Shown one piece after another: positions 29,588 through 37,412 of a DNA stretch of 64,000 bases (the first letter of the stretch is position 1; every line of letters begins with the position of its first letter). The stretch is from an uncultured Erythrobacter sp. (lineage in GTDB: Bacteria > Pseudomonadota > Alphaproteobacteria > Sphingomonadales > Sphingomonadaceae). The stretch covers positions 2,117,501 through 2,181,500 of the forward strand of contig CANLAD010000001.1 of assembly GCA_947488755.1 (NCBI GenBank), given 5' to 3'. The notes beneath the pieces were generated by a model. It was not told where the DNA came from. It saw only the letters and a program-made list of their open reading frames with translations, and did not search any database. A program made the translations under genes and the position numbers.

Positions 29588-30148
29588 TCAAAGTTTTTCG
29601 AAGCGCTCCTTCAGCCTGTTGCGCGCGCGATATACGCGGGTTTCGATCGCCTTTTCGGTCGTTCCGAGAAGATCGGCCGCCTCGGCCTGGCTACGCCCCT
29701 CGATGGTCACGAGCACAAGCGCTTCGCGCAGCCTTACAGGCATTCGCGCGATCTCGGCCTGAACGAGATTGAGCTCTTCCCTGGAAACGGCCAACGCTTC
29801 AGGACCCGGCAAATCGTCGGCGATGGAATGAAGTTCGTCATCACCCGACAGTCCGAAAAAGCCCGCGACCTTGCGCCTGCGCAAACGGTCCCGGCAGCGG
29901 TTGAGGACGACGGTTGTCAGATAGGGTCCGATCGGCTTGTCCGGATCAAGCCGATGGCGCGTCAGCCACACCGAAGCGAGGCTGTCCTGAACAACGTCCT
30001 CGGCCTGAGAAGGAGAGGAAAGCATGCGTGTCCCGAGCGCGAGAAGCCGACCAGTTTCATGCTCGACGAGTTGGCTGAAAGCCCGCTTGTTTCCAGCCCT
30101 CGCCTGCGAAACAAGGGCCTCATCCGGATTGTCGCCCGCCCCCGACAT
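29588..30148 (-). CDS. ECF RNA polymerase sigma factor, CnrH-like
   Basis: 186 aa. Region 2 includes AEDVVQDSLASVWLTRHRLD and PYLTTVVLNRCRDRLRRRK; region 4 is REALVLVTIEGRSQAEAADL followed by the recognition helix TEKAIETRVYRARNRL. It is the third gene of a Y-X-H set with 6 nt between it and the CnrX-like sensor. It should direct RNA polymerase to the RAGGG-N13-CGTA sites around it when released by the CnrY-like anti-sigma factor. The copper genes downstream indicate that copper (or silver), rather than nickel/cobalt, is the signal; this is inference. Confidence 0.9.
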   Translation of the reverse strand: MSGAGDNPDEALVSQARAGNKRAFSQLVEHETGRLLALGTRMLSSPSQAEDVVQDSLASVWLTRHRLDPDKPIGPYLTTVVLNRCRDRLRRRKVAGFFGLSGDDELHSIADDLPGPEALAVSREELNLVQAEIARMPVRLREALVLVTIEGRSQAEAADLLGTTEKAIETRVYRARNRLKERFEKL

Positions 30149-30154
30149 GGCGCT

Positions 30155-30589
30155 TCAGTCGCGAGGGTCGCGGGTCAAGGCGTCGGAGACCTTGCGGTCG
30201 AACTGGCGTTGCTGCTCGGGTTCGAGAATTTCGCGCATGTCGAAGACATGGCGCACCGTTGCTTTCTGCAGATCGCCCATGCGTGCATGCACCTCGTCGA
30301 TCGCGGCCGAGACCTCGGGACCGTACTCATGCTCGGTTTCCATCGCCTGGGCGAGCCGGGCATTGGCTGCACGCGCCGATCCTTCGAGCCGTGCCCTTTC
30401 GACAGCGAAACGAGCCTCGAGCGCATCGAGACGCTGCTCCTGGTCGGCCGTCAGGGTGAGTTCGTCGTGCACGAAATCGTGGAGGCCGGAGCCAGCCTCG
30501 TGATTGGCCCAGCGGTCCGCGGCAATCGCGCCGAGGCATCCTGCAAGTGCTGCGAGAAGCACCGCGAGAACGATATGCGTCGTCTTCAA
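30155..30589 (-). CDS. CnrX-like periplasmic metal sensor
   Basis: 144 aa, anchored by an N-terminal membrane helix, with an all-helical periplasmic sensor. It matches CnrX of Cupriavidus metallidurans in its key parts: GLHDFVHDE near residues 36-43 (His37 and His41, like CnrX His42 and His46) and the segment GDLQKATVRHVFDM (His114 and Met118, like CnrX His119 and Met123), which bind the metal there. It overlaps nothing but lies 3 nt from the upstream anti-sigma gene and 6 nt from the sigma gene. The signal metal is uncertain. Confidence 0.85.
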   Translation of the reverse strand: MKTTHIVLAVLLAALAGCLGAIAADRWANHEAGSGLHDFVHDELTLTADQEQRLDALEARFAVERARLEGSARAANARLAQAMETEHEYGPEVSAAIDEVHARMGDLQKATVRHVFDMREILEPEQQRQFDRKVSDALTRDPRD

Positions 30590-30592
30590 ACC

Positions 30593-30889
30593 CTATTGCT
30601 CCACATGGAGGAGCGCCGATGGGGACAGCTGTTCGCCGAGGATAAGACTCTCGCCAAATGACGCGGAAGACGTGCCATAGCCGCCGGGCCAACCGCTCGT
30701 TCCGGCGCCAGCTCCAAGCCCGACGACGAACAGACCGACGAACAGAGCCGTCCGGCGGCGTCGGTCGGCGATTTCGCCAAGCTGTCCGGCGCGCTGCCAA
30801 ACGCCATCCATGAAGTCGGCGGGGACCTCGCTGGTGCCGGTGGCGGAAAGGGTTCCGAGCACCGCATCAAGAGAGTGATTGTCACGCAT
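30593..30889 (-). CDS. CnrY-like membrane anti-sigma factor
   Basis: 98 aa from ATG 30889 (MRDNHSLDAVLGTLSATGTS). A cytoplasmic part of about 45 residues, one membrane helix (TALFVGLFVVGLGAGAG) and a short periplasmic tail give the CnrY layout, and the gene stands first in the Y-X-H order known from C. metallidurans. It would hold the sigma factor at the membrane until the sensor binds metal. Direct sequence similarity to CnrY is low, so the call rests on layout and order. Confidence 0.75.
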   Translation of the reverse strand: MRDNHSLDAVLGTLSATGTSEVPADFMDGVWQRAGQLGEIADRRRRTALFVGLFVVGLGAGAGTSGWPGGYGTSSASFGESLILGEQLSPSALLHVEQ

Positions 30890-30919
30890 CCGAAAAACTC
30901 CTGTGGGTTGCACGTGTCC

Positions 30920-30946
30920 TATACGCGCTCGCCTGCACAATCCCTT
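30920..30946 (-). promoter_or_regulatory. putative ECF-sigma promoter of the cnrYXH-cop operon
   Basis: Minus strand: AAGGGATT, 13 nt, CGTATA, ending 31 nt before the anti-sigma start codon. One of four matching sites in the copper region, and the one that would make the sigma factor autoregulated. Confidence 0.6.
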
Positions 30947-30960
30947 AAACTTCTTTTTTT

Positions 30961-30987
30961 GAGGGAATGTCCACCACCATACGTAAT
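30961..30987 (+). promoter_or_regulatory. putative ECF-sigma promoter of the methyltransferase-DUF411 unit
   Basis: Plus strand: GAGGGAAT, 13 nt, CGTAAT, ending 35 nt before the methyltransferase ATG. It is back to back with the cnr promoter, with only 14 nt between them, so both units may be switched on together. Confidence 0.55.
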
Positions 30988-31022
30988 CGAGACGGGTCTG
31001 TCAGAATCGGGTCGAACCCGGG

Positions 31023-31727
31023 ATGAATGGAAACCAACTCGTGAGCAATATCACCGCACCTGAAGATCACGGCGAATTTACGCCTCTTCTTGGCAAGAGC
31101 TTTCTGACGCCGCTTTACGACCGGGCGATCGGTCTGTTCACCCGCGAACATCTCTGGCGCCAAAGGATTGTCGAAGAGCTGCACCTTGTCCCCGGCGACC
31201 GGGTGATCGATGTTGGCAGCGGAACCGGCACTCTTCTCAAGGCCTTGATGACGGATTGTTTGGAAGCGGGTCTGATCGGTGTCGAACCCGACCCGGATGC
31301 GCTCGCGCTTGCGCGGCGCAAGTTTGGCGCGGGAGCCGATCTCGTGAAATGGCACAATGGCTTTCTCGAAAGCCTCAAGCTACCCGCAGGGTGGCAGCCG
31401 AACAAGATCGTCAGCAGCCTCGTCCTGCACCAGGTCCCCTTGCGCAAGAAGCAGACAATCCTGGAAACCATCGAAAGCTTGCTCGTGCCAGGCGGAACCG
31501 TGTTGATCTCCGATTATATGAAGCAGGATAGCCCACTCATGCGGAGCCTCTTCCGGGCGACCGTCCAGTCTCTTGACGGCATAAGCGACACGCAGCCCAG
31601 CGCCGACGGCGAAGTCGAAAAACTGTTCGCCGAAATCTTCACCGAGCCATGCCTGCTCCAACGGTTCCCGACGGCAACCGGGACGATCTCGCTATGGCGC
31701 GGATACAAGAAAGGAATTGCACAATGA
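31023..31727 (+). CDS. class I SAM-dependent methyltransferase
   Basis: 234 aa with the SAM-binding motif VIDVGSGTGTLLKAL and post-motifs IGVEPDPDALALARRKFG. The second half (SSLVLHQVPL, IETIESLLVPGGTVLISDYM) fits UbiE/COQ5-like small-molecule methyltransferases. The substrate cannot be read. Its 3' end overlaps the DUF411 gene by ATGA, so the two are coupled, and it sits behind a putative copper ECF promoter. Start ATG 31023; a GTG at 31041 is possible. Confidence 0.8.
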   Translation: MNGNQLVSNITAPEDHGEFTPLLGKSFLTPLYDRAIGLFTREHLWRQRIVEELHLVPGDRVIDVGSGTGTLLKALMTDCLEAGLIGVEPDPDALALARRKFGAGADLVKWHNGFLESLKLPAGWQPNKIVSSLVLHQVPLRKKQTILETIESLLVPGGTVLISDYMKQDSPLMRSLFRATVQSLDGISDTQPSADGEVEKLFAEIFTEPCLLQRFPTATGTISLWRGYKKGIAQ

Positions 31728-32188
31728 ATTTGAAAAAGCCTTCGCTGCTCCGGCGATCGATTAGCGGCGCGGCCTTGCTCGTGCTGGCAGCCTGTTCGAA
31801 CGTGGCTCAGGCAGCGACCTATACGATGTTCCGGGATCCAGGATGTGGGTGCTGTCTCAACTGGGCAGGCCATGTCGAAGACGGGATGAACACGAAGGTG
31901 GCATCGGTCGACAGCAACGACATGGCGGCGATCAAGACCGCGCGGGGCGTACCCCAAGAGTTATGGTCATGCCATACGATGGAGGTCGATGGATACATCA
32001 TCGAAGGTCACGTGCCTGCAGAAGCCGTCGCCAAGCTTTTGCGCGAACGGCCCGCCGGCGTTGCCGGCCTCGCGGTTCCGGGAATGCCTCTGGGATCGCC
32101 CGGCATGGAGGCCGGAAACCGGATCCAGCCTTACGACGTCATCGCCTTTGGCCCAACCGGACAGAGCGTCTTCGCGTCCTTTCCGTAA
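31724..32188 (+). CDS. DUF411 periplasmic metal-binding protein
   Basis: 154 aa with a lipoprotein-like or Sec signal (VLAACSNVAQA), then the DUF411 core: RDPGCGCCLNWAGHVE, followed by VPQELWSCHTMEVDGYIIEGHVPAEAV. The Cys-x-Cys-Cys and Cys-His are likely copper ligands; the family is found in copper-resistance loci (for example with CopA/CusF). Coupled to the upstream methyltransferase by a 4-nt overlap and followed by a terminator-like hairpin. Confidence 0.85.
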   Translation: MNLKKPSLLRRSISGAALLVLAACSNVAQAATYTMFRDPGCGCCLNWAGHVEDGMNTKVASVDSNDMAAIKTARGVPQELWSCHTMEVDGYIIEGHVPAEAVAKLLRERPAGVAGLAVPGMPLGSPGMEAGNRIQPYDVIAFGPTGQSVFASFP

Positions 32189-32282
32189 GGGGGTGAAGCC
32201 ACTCCATGCGTCGGCATGAAAGGTTGCAGGCGATGAGGACTAATTGCGGGAAGCGACACAGAAGCCTGTCGAACTTCTCGCC

Positions 32283-32317
32283 GGGTCCGGGCTGGCTGCC
32301 CCCACAGTCCCGGACCC
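32283..32317 (+). terminator. terminator hairpin after the DUF411 gene
   Basis: Perfect 9-bp stem GGGTCCGGG / CCCGGACCC with a 17-nt loop, followed by TTCCAATTT. It lies between the DUF411 stop and the next promoter, so it probably ends the methyltransferase-DUF411 transcript. Confidence 0.6.
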
Positions 32318-32399
32318 TTCCAATTTGTATGATTGCAGCACGCACGAAATAGGAGAAATGCGATAGTCAAAAGCTCGGTCAGAAATGCTGGATCTTTTT

Positions 32400-32426
32400 A
32401 AGGGGTGAACCTCTGCCCAACGTACT
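32400..32426 (+). promoter_or_regulatory. putative ECF-sigma promoter of the APC permease operon
   Basis: Plus strand: AAGGGGTG, 13 nt, CGTACT, 48 nt before the permease start. The sequence before it (TTTTT-AAGGG) resembles that of the cnr site (GTTT-AAGGG). Same exact spacing as the other three sites. Confidence 0.5.
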
Positions 32427-32474
32427 GCTTGTCGTGATGCTTCTCGGACGGGATGACATAGACAGGGGAAAGAC

Positions 32475-33827
32475 TTGCAGACAGATGGCGACGATCAACA
32501 TAGCGAGAATGCGGGCTCGATAACGTTGCTGGGCGGTGTCGCGATGGGGACCGGCGTCATGATTGGCGCAGGTATCTTCGCACTGACCGGCCAGATTGCC
32601 GAACTGGCTGGACCGTTATTTCCGCTTTCTTTCATAGTCGGCGCGCTGGTTACCTCGCTTGCCGCCTACAGCTACATCAAGATGTCGAACCGCTGGCCCT
32701 CCTCTGGCGGCATCGCGATGATCCTTCAGAAGGCTTACGGACCGGGCGTCGTTGCAGCATCGGCATCGCTCCTGATGGCGCTGTCGATGGTCATCAACGA
32801 AAGCCTGGTCGCTCGGACCTTCGCGACCTATGCCTTGCGGCCCTTTGGGCTCGAAAGCAGCGGCATTCTGGTCTCCGTCGCGGCACTGGCCCTCATCGTT
32901 TTCGCCTATTTCGTGAATGCTGCTGGCAACAAATCGGTCAGCGGGTTTTCGCTCATTATGTCGGCAATCAAGATCGGCGGCATCGCCCTGTTCGCAATTG
33001 CGGCGATCTGGGCCACCGGATTTTCAGGCGGTGCCTTCGCAGAGCCGGTCGCGCTTTCGGGCCTCGACGCGTTGCTCGCTTCGGTCGCTTTCTCGATCCT
33101 CGCTTTCAAGGGTTTCACCACCATCACCAACAGCGGCGGCGAAATCATCGATCCGCATCGGAATGTCGGCAGAACCATTATCATTTCGATCGCAGTATGC
33201 GTGGTCGTCTACCTTCTCGTCGCGGTGGCGGTCGGCGCCAGCCTCAGCACTTCAGAAATAGCCGAGGCGCGCGATTACTCTCTTGCGGCAGCTGCGCGCC
33301 CCGCGCTCGGAGAGCTTGGCTTCTATTTCACAGTCGCAATCGCGATCGCAGCCACGACCTCGGGTGTCATCGCCAGTGTTTTCGCCGTTTCGCGAATGCT
33401 GACGATGCTGACCGAGATGAAGATGATCCCGCATAGCCATTTCGGCATGAGCGGACCGATCCGCAGTCACATGCTGGTCTATACCGTAGTGATTGCCGGC
33501 ACGCTCGCGGTCCTGTTCGATCTGTCGCGGATCGCTTCGCTCGGAGCATTTTTCTATCTCGTAATGGACATGCTTGTGCATTGGGGCGTGCTGCGCGGTT
33601 TGCGGGAAGAGATCGGTGCGCGTGCCTGGGTGCTATGGTCGGCACTCGTGGCGGACAGCGTAGTCCTGACAGCTTTTGCCTTCGCCAAGCTCAAAACCGA
33701 CCCTGCGGTCGTCGCCTATGCGGTCGCAGGCATTGCCGCCGTTTTCATCGCCGAATGGTTCTATTTGTCCAGGCGTTCGCAAGCGATGGACTCCGCTTCA
33801 GAAAGACCGGCGGAAGAGAGGCGGTGA
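32475..33827 (+). CDS. APC-superfamily permease
   Basis: 450-aa transporter with about 12 membrane segments; the N-terminal motif GVAMGTGVMIGAGIFALTGQ is the classic APC substrate-binding region. Such proteins move amino acids or related solutes by proton coupling. The start is a TTG at 32475, since the next in-frame Met lies inside the first conserved helix. First gene of an operon with glutaredoxin/MauE, channel, DUF305 and lipoprotein genes, behind a putative copper ECF promoter. The substrate is unknown. Confidence 0.8.
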   Translation: MQTDGDDQHSENAGSITLLGGVAMGTGVMIGAGIFALTGQIAELAGPLFPLSFIVGALVTSLAAYSYIKMSNRWPSSGGIAMILQKAYGPGVVAASASLLMALSMVINESLVARTFATYALRPFGLESSGILVSVAALALIVFAYFVNAAGNKSVSGFSLIMSAIKIGGIALFAIAAIWATGFSGGAFAEPVALSGLDALLASVAFSILAFKGFTTITNSGGEIIDPHRNVGRTIIISIAVCVVVYLLVAVAVGASLSTSEIAEARDYSLAAAARPALGELGFYFTVAIAIAATTSGVIASVFAVSRMLTMLTEMKMIPHSHFGMSGPIRSHMLVYTVVIAGTLAVLFDLSRIASLGAFFYLVMDMLVHWGVLRGLREEIGARAWVLWSALVADSVVLTAFAFAKLKTDPAVVAYAVAGIAAVFIAEWFYLSRRSQAMDSASERPAEERR

Positions 33828-33927
33828 CCCCGTTAGTAGAACACGAGCGCAAAGGCAGCGACCAAAAGCCGACGAGGATCGAGGCGCCAAGTTCGCGGAT
33901 CAAAAGAAATTCAAGACGGAGCATATC

Positions 33928-34689
33928 GTGACGACTATTACTGCCACCGTTTACCGAATGGTCATGCCGGACCACGTTTGTCCGTATGGATTGAAAACGG
34001 TCGATTTGCTCAAACGCGAAGGTTTCGAGGTGGACGACCACCATTTGAAAACGCGCGAGGAGACCGATGCGTTCAAAGAGCAGCATGGGGTAGAAACCAC
34101 CCCCCAAACCTTCATCGGCGGGAAGCGCATCGGAGGTTACGACGATGTCCGTGAGCATGTCGGCAAGAAAAGAACGCAAGCCGGTGATGACGAGACCAGC
34201 TACCAGCCCGTCATTGCCATTTTCGGCGTCGCTTTCCTCCTGGGTCTGGCAATTAGCTGGTACGTTTTCGACACGATTTTCACGGTGGAAGCGGTCGAAT
34301 GGTTTGTCAGCCTATCGATGGCCTTGCTCGCGATCCAGAAGTTGCAGGACGTGCGCAGCTTCTCGACCATGTTCCTCAACTACGATCTGCTGGCGCGACG
34401 CTGGGTACGATATGGATTTCTATATCCGTTCGGTGAGGGTTTGGCTGGAATATTAATGGTCGCGCACGCGCTTCCGATCGTCTCGGTTCCGGTATCGCTG
34501 TTCATAGGGACGGTCGGCGCGGTCAGCGTGTTCAAGGCGGTCTACATCGACAAGCGCGAGTTGAAATGCGCTTGCGTCGGCGGAAGCAGCAACGTGCCGC
34601 TCGGCTTCGTATCGTTGACCGAGAACCTGTTCATGATCGGTATGGGTCTTTGGATGGGTGCCAAGGCCCTGGGTTGGGTCTCGCTATGA
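33928..34689 (+). CDS. glutaredoxin-MauE fusion membrane protein
   Basis: 253 aa from a GTG at 33928 (VTTITATVYRMVMPDHVCPY). The N-terminal glutaredoxin domain has a single-Cys active site CPYG and the TTPQTFIGGKRIGGYDDV glutathione-binding segment. The C-terminal half is a MauE/DoxX-like four-helix membrane domain (EAVEWFVSLSMALLAIQKLQ, then FLYPFGEGLAGILMVA) ending in a Cys-x-Cys loop (KCACVGG). It may carry thiol reduction across the membrane or help maturation of a metalloprotein. The gap upstream (101 nt) holds no other gene. The stop overlaps the next start by ATGA. Confidence 0.8.
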   Translation: MTTITATVYRMVMPDHVCPYGLKTVDLLKREGFEVDDHHLKTREETDAFKEQHGVETTPQTFIGGKRIGGYDDVREHVGKKRTQAGDDETSYQPVIAIFGVAFLLGLAISWYVFDTIFTVEAVEWFVSLSMALLAIQKLQDVRSFSTMFLNYDLLARRWVRYGFLYPFGEGLAGILMVAHALPIVSVPVSLFIGTVGAVSVFKAVYIDKRELKCACVGGSSNVPLGFVSLTENLFMIGMGLWMGAKALGWVSL

Positions 34690-35102
34690 TTTGGGCACTG
34701 CTTCTCGGTTTCGCGCTGTTCGCGATCTCTCTCTACTTCCACATGTTGATGCTGCGCGGGGCGAAAGCCGTTTCTCCGCCAGGCAAGGACCCACGCCATT
34801 TCCGGCTGCTTGCAGGCTCCAGCCTCGTTCTTCTCAGCCATCTGGTCATCGCCGGCATATTCGCGGGCGGAATGTATCTCGCTTCCGTCTGGGGCCTTGG
34901 CGGGCTCGAGAAGGACGTCATCAACAGCTGGATGGATTATTACTACTTCGCGCTGATCACGATCTCGACGGTCGGTCTCGGCGATATTCTGCCCGCCGGG
35001 CACATGCGCGCCATTTCCGGCATCGCCGCCCTTACCGGGTTCCTGATGATCAGTTGCACCGCCCAATATGTCTATCAAACCATGAGCGAAAAGGAGAATT
35101 GA
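34686..35102 (+). CDS. two-helix ion channel protein
   Basis: 138 aa with three or so hydrophobic segments and the pore sequence ALITISTVGLGDILPAGH. TVGLGD matches the K+ channel selectivity filter (TVGYGD) except Tyr to Leu, which may alter selectivity. This is the Ion_trans_2 layout: helix, pore loop, helix. It overlaps the Grx-MauE stop by 4 nt and is followed 1 nt later by the DUF305 gene. The role in metal stress is unknown. Confidence 0.75.
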   Translation: MIWALLLGFALFAISLYFHMLMLRGAKAVSPPGKDPRHFRLLAGSSLVLLSHLVIAGIFAGGMYLASVWGLGGLEKDVINSWMDYYYFALITISTVGLGDILPAGHMRAISGIAALTGFLMISCTAQYVYQTMSEKEN

Positions 35103-35103
35103 T

Positions 35104-35637
35104 ATGGCTGAAGCTAGGCACGATGCACACGAAAAAGGTGGAGGGGGCGGCAACTACTGGCGGTTCATGGCAATGGTATCGACCTCGACCGTGATCATGT
35201 TCTTCCTGATGTATGCCAACAGCTTCGACATGGACGACGTTTTCTGGAGCGAGACGCGCTTCTGGATGATGTTCGTCATGGGCGCGATGATGATGGTGGT
35301 CATGCTTCTCTTCATGTGGGGCATGTACAAGGACCGGACCAAGAACTTCATCATCTTGGGTGTCGGAGCCGTCGTCTTCGCGCTCGCGCTATGGCTCGTA
35401 CGCAGCCAGACCACGGTGGACGATACCGAATACATGGCCGCGATGATCCCGCACCACTCGATCGCGATCATGACTAGCGAGAGGGCGAGCCTGAAGGATC
35501 CGCGGGTTCGCGAACTCGCGCAGGCCATCATCGTCGCGCAGCGGCGCGAGATCGCCGAGATGAAATATCTCATCCAGGACATCGAGGAAAACGGTCCGCG
35601 CACCGAAGAACGCCTGCCCGAGGAGATGCAGCAATGA
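35104..35637 (+). CDS. DUF305 membrane protein
   Basis: 177 aa: three membrane helices in the N-terminal half (Met-rich: MFVMGAMMMVVMLLFMWGM), then a DUF305 domain (DDTEYMAAMIPHHSIAIMTSE, then RVRELAQAIIVAQRREIAEM). DUF305 proteins occur in copper and other metal-resistance clusters, and the His-His and Met residues may bind metal. It overlaps the next gene by 4 nt. Confidence 0.85.
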   Translation: MAEARHDAHEKGGGGGNYWRFMAMVSTSTVIMFFLMYANSFDMDDVFWSETRFWMMFVMGAMMMVVMLLFMWGMYKDRTKNFIILGVGAVVFALALWLVRSQTTVDDTEYMAAMIPHHSIAIMTSERASLKDPRVRELAQAIIVAQRREIAEMKYLIQDIEENGPRTEERLPEEMQQ

Positions 35638-36122
35638 ACAAGATCGCAATCCTGACGCTTGCAGCCCTCCCTCTGGCGGCCTGCAACACCAATACCGCGG
35701 TCGGCAATGATCGCGAAGCACAGCTCGATCCCCCGGCAACTGCGGCGCCGATAGAGAGTGCTGCGAGCGCTCTTGCCAACCTCAGCCCGGGCCTCATGCT
35801 GCCCGAGACCATGAGCGACGCGGACCTCGCCACGCTGGGAGCCGAGAACACGTGTCAGTTTCGCCTGACTGAGGTCGCGTTTCCGTCGTTCGTCTACGAC
35901 AACAGCGGTGGCGGCGCGATCAAGATCAACGGCAAGCTGATCCCTGTCACAGCAAGCGCCCCGGGTGAGTATGCGAATGGTGAGCTTCGTATCCGCACGC
36001 GCCTTCTCGATGACGAAGGAGACGCGGGCCTGCAGATGCAGGAACTCATCGTCGCCGGACCTCGGATGAAGGACGAGTTCGGGTTCTGGGGGTACACGAC
36101 CTGCGGCAACAGCGAGGCGTGA
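35634..36122 (+). CDS. periplasmic lipoprotein, unknown function
   Basis: 162 aa with a lipoprotein signal (LAALPLAAC-NTN). The mature part is an Ala/Pro-rich linker and a small domain with two Cys (ENTCQFRL and GYTTCGNSEA) that could form a disulfide. Last gene of the APC-Grx-channel-DUF305 operon; a hairpin follows. No family recognised. Confidence 0.75.
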   Translation: MNKIAILTLAALPLAACNTNTAVGNDREAQLDPPATAAPIESAASALANLSPGLMLPETMSDADLATLGAENTCQFRLTEVAFPSFVYDNSGGGAIKINGKLIPVTASAPGEYANGELRIRTRLLDDEGDAGLQMQELIVAGPRMKDEFGFWGYTTCGNSEA

Positions 36123-36130
36123 ACACGAGC

Positions 36131-36162
36131 GAGCGGGCGCCAGCGTGCGTCGGCGCCCGCTC
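36131..36162 (+). terminator. hairpin after the lipoprotein gene
   Basis: Perfect 11-bp stem GAGCGGGCGCC / GGCGCCCGCTC with a 10-nt loop, 9 nt after the stop codon. No T run follows, so it may be a weak terminator or an mRNA end protector. Confidence 0.5.
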
Positions 36163-36215
36163 CATGATCACGACGGGCCCGGCACGCGCGGCCAGATTCA
36201 TAATGAGGTACGACA

Positions 36216-36935
36216 GTGGCAGCTGAGGCTGTGACCGATGCAGCACCCATTGCGGTCTTCGGTGCCGGAGGAAAGACCGGTACGGAAATACTGCGCCATG
36301 CGGTTCGCAAGGGCATCGCGGTTCGAGCGTTCGAGCACACCTTGCCCGAACCATCGGACCGGGTCGATAACGTCGAGTACTTCCAATGCGATGTACTCAA
36401 TGACGACTTCAGCAGCGAGCTCGAAGGTTGCCGTGCTGTTATTTCCGCACTCGGTATAGGGTTTAGTCCATCGACGGCGATCGATCCGCCTCCGCTTTAC
36501 ACGGAGGGAACCCGCAGGCTGGTGGAAGCGATGTCGGCAACCGGCATTTCCCGGATCGTCGTGATATCGGCAGCGTTCGTAGAGGCGCAGCCCAGCGTTC
36601 CTGCATGGTTCGAGCTCACAGCAAGACCAGCCTTGCACAAAATTCTCGCACAGATGCGCGCAATGGAAGATCTTCTGGAGCGCGCGAAAGGCCTGGAATG
36701 GACGGCTGCGCGACCGGGCTGGCTCCTGGACGAACCCTATACCGGTGAAGCCGTCATTTCCGACGAGCGCCTTGCCGAAGGTTGCTTTCGCTGCCGGCAC
36801 GCGGATCTTGCGGCAGCGATGCTCGAATTCGTCTGCGAGAACACCTGGGTCAACGCCAAGCCCGCAATAGCCCGCCCAGAAGAAGACCGCTTCGAAAGCA
36901 TGACAGCGCTGAAAGCCGAACTGGGAATCGACTGA
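36216..36935 (+). CDS. NAD(P)-binding Rossmann-fold oxidoreductase
   Basis: 239 aa with the nucleotide-binding motif VFGAGGKTGTEILRHAV near the N-terminus, then a SDR-like extended fold (GISRIVVISAAFVE, ARPGWLLDEPYTGE). It resembles atypical NAD(P)H-binding proteins of the NmrA/SDR_a5 type that act as redox sensors or reductases. Start is a GTG at 36216. It is followed closely by a small ORF and the cus operon, but co-transcription is not certain. Confidence 0.75.
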   Translation: MAAEAVTDAAPIAVFGAGGKTGTEILRHAVRKGIAVRAFEHTLPEPSDRVDNVEYFQCDVLNDDFSSELEGCRAVISALGIGFSPSTAIDPPPLYTEGTRRLVEAMSATGISRIVVISAAFVEAQPSVPAWFELTARPALHKILAQMRAMEDLLERAKGLEWTAARPGWLLDEPYTGEAVISDERLAEGCFRCRHADLAAAMLEFVCENTWVNAKPAIARPEEDRFESMTALKAELGID

Positions 36936-36947
36936 GGAGGAGGCGGC

Positions 36948-37046
36948 ATGTTCGAGACACGTACGGCGACAATCGGGAGGGGTCACGATAATTTTGAGAC
37001 TCTCCGCAGGCTGCATGACCTTGTCTTAAAAGCGGCAAAGCTCTAG
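36948..37046 (+). CDS. possible 32-aa small ORF before the cus operon
   Basis: ATG 36948 with a strong ribosome site (GAGGAGGAGG, spacing 5-6 nt) just after the Rossmann gene; the ORF ends at 37046, and its stop codon touches the AGGTGA ribosome site of the next gene. The short basic peptide (MFETRTATIGRGHDNFETLR) has no known relative. It may be a real small protein or a leader that couples translation to the downstream gene. Confidence 0.4.
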   Translation: MFETRTATIGRGHDNFETLRRLHDLVLKAAKL

Positions 37047-37055
37047 GTGAGTGTG

Positions 37056-37412
37056 ATGCGAGCCTTGCGTACCCTAGGACTGTTATTGATCGCCTGCGGG
37101 CTATTCGTCCAGTCGGCCGCGCATGCTTCTGCTCTTCCTCAGGTCGTCGACGCAGGCGATCCGGCCTGCGCAGAGATGGAAACGATGGCGGGCGCGACTT
37201 CCACGGAAGATGACGGCAGCGCACCTTGCAAGAACCTTCGGCTGGATTGTCTGGTGGCGCTCGGGTGCATTGCGCCGCTCGCTCCCGGCGCTGATGCGAC
37301 CCATTCCGAAGACTTACCGGCGCAGGCTGCTCAATTCAGCGGTTTGATCTCCAATTCGCTCGCCGCCCCAAGGCTGGGGCCAGAACCGCCACCTCCGCAA
37401 TTTCCGGCATGA
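37056..37412 (+). CDS. small periplasmic hypothetical protein before cusCBA
   Basis: 118 aa from ATG 37056 with AGGTGA before it (a GTG at 37047 also exists). A signal peptide (LLLIACGLFVQSAAHA) precedes a short mature protein with four Cys residues (DPACAEM, SAPCKNL, LDCLVALGCI) and a Pro-rich end. Small exported proteins at the head of copper RND operons are common in sphingomonads, but I do not know this one's role. Between its stop and cusC (37413-37528) lies a 16-bp palindrome GCAGGCTTAAGCCTGC at 37420-37435. Confidence 0.6.
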   Translation: MRALRTLGLLLIACGLFVQSAAHASALPQVVDAGDPACAEMETMAGATSTEDDGSAPCKNLRLDCLVALGCIAPLAPGADATHSEDLPAQAAQFSGLISNSLAAPRLGPEPPPPQFPA

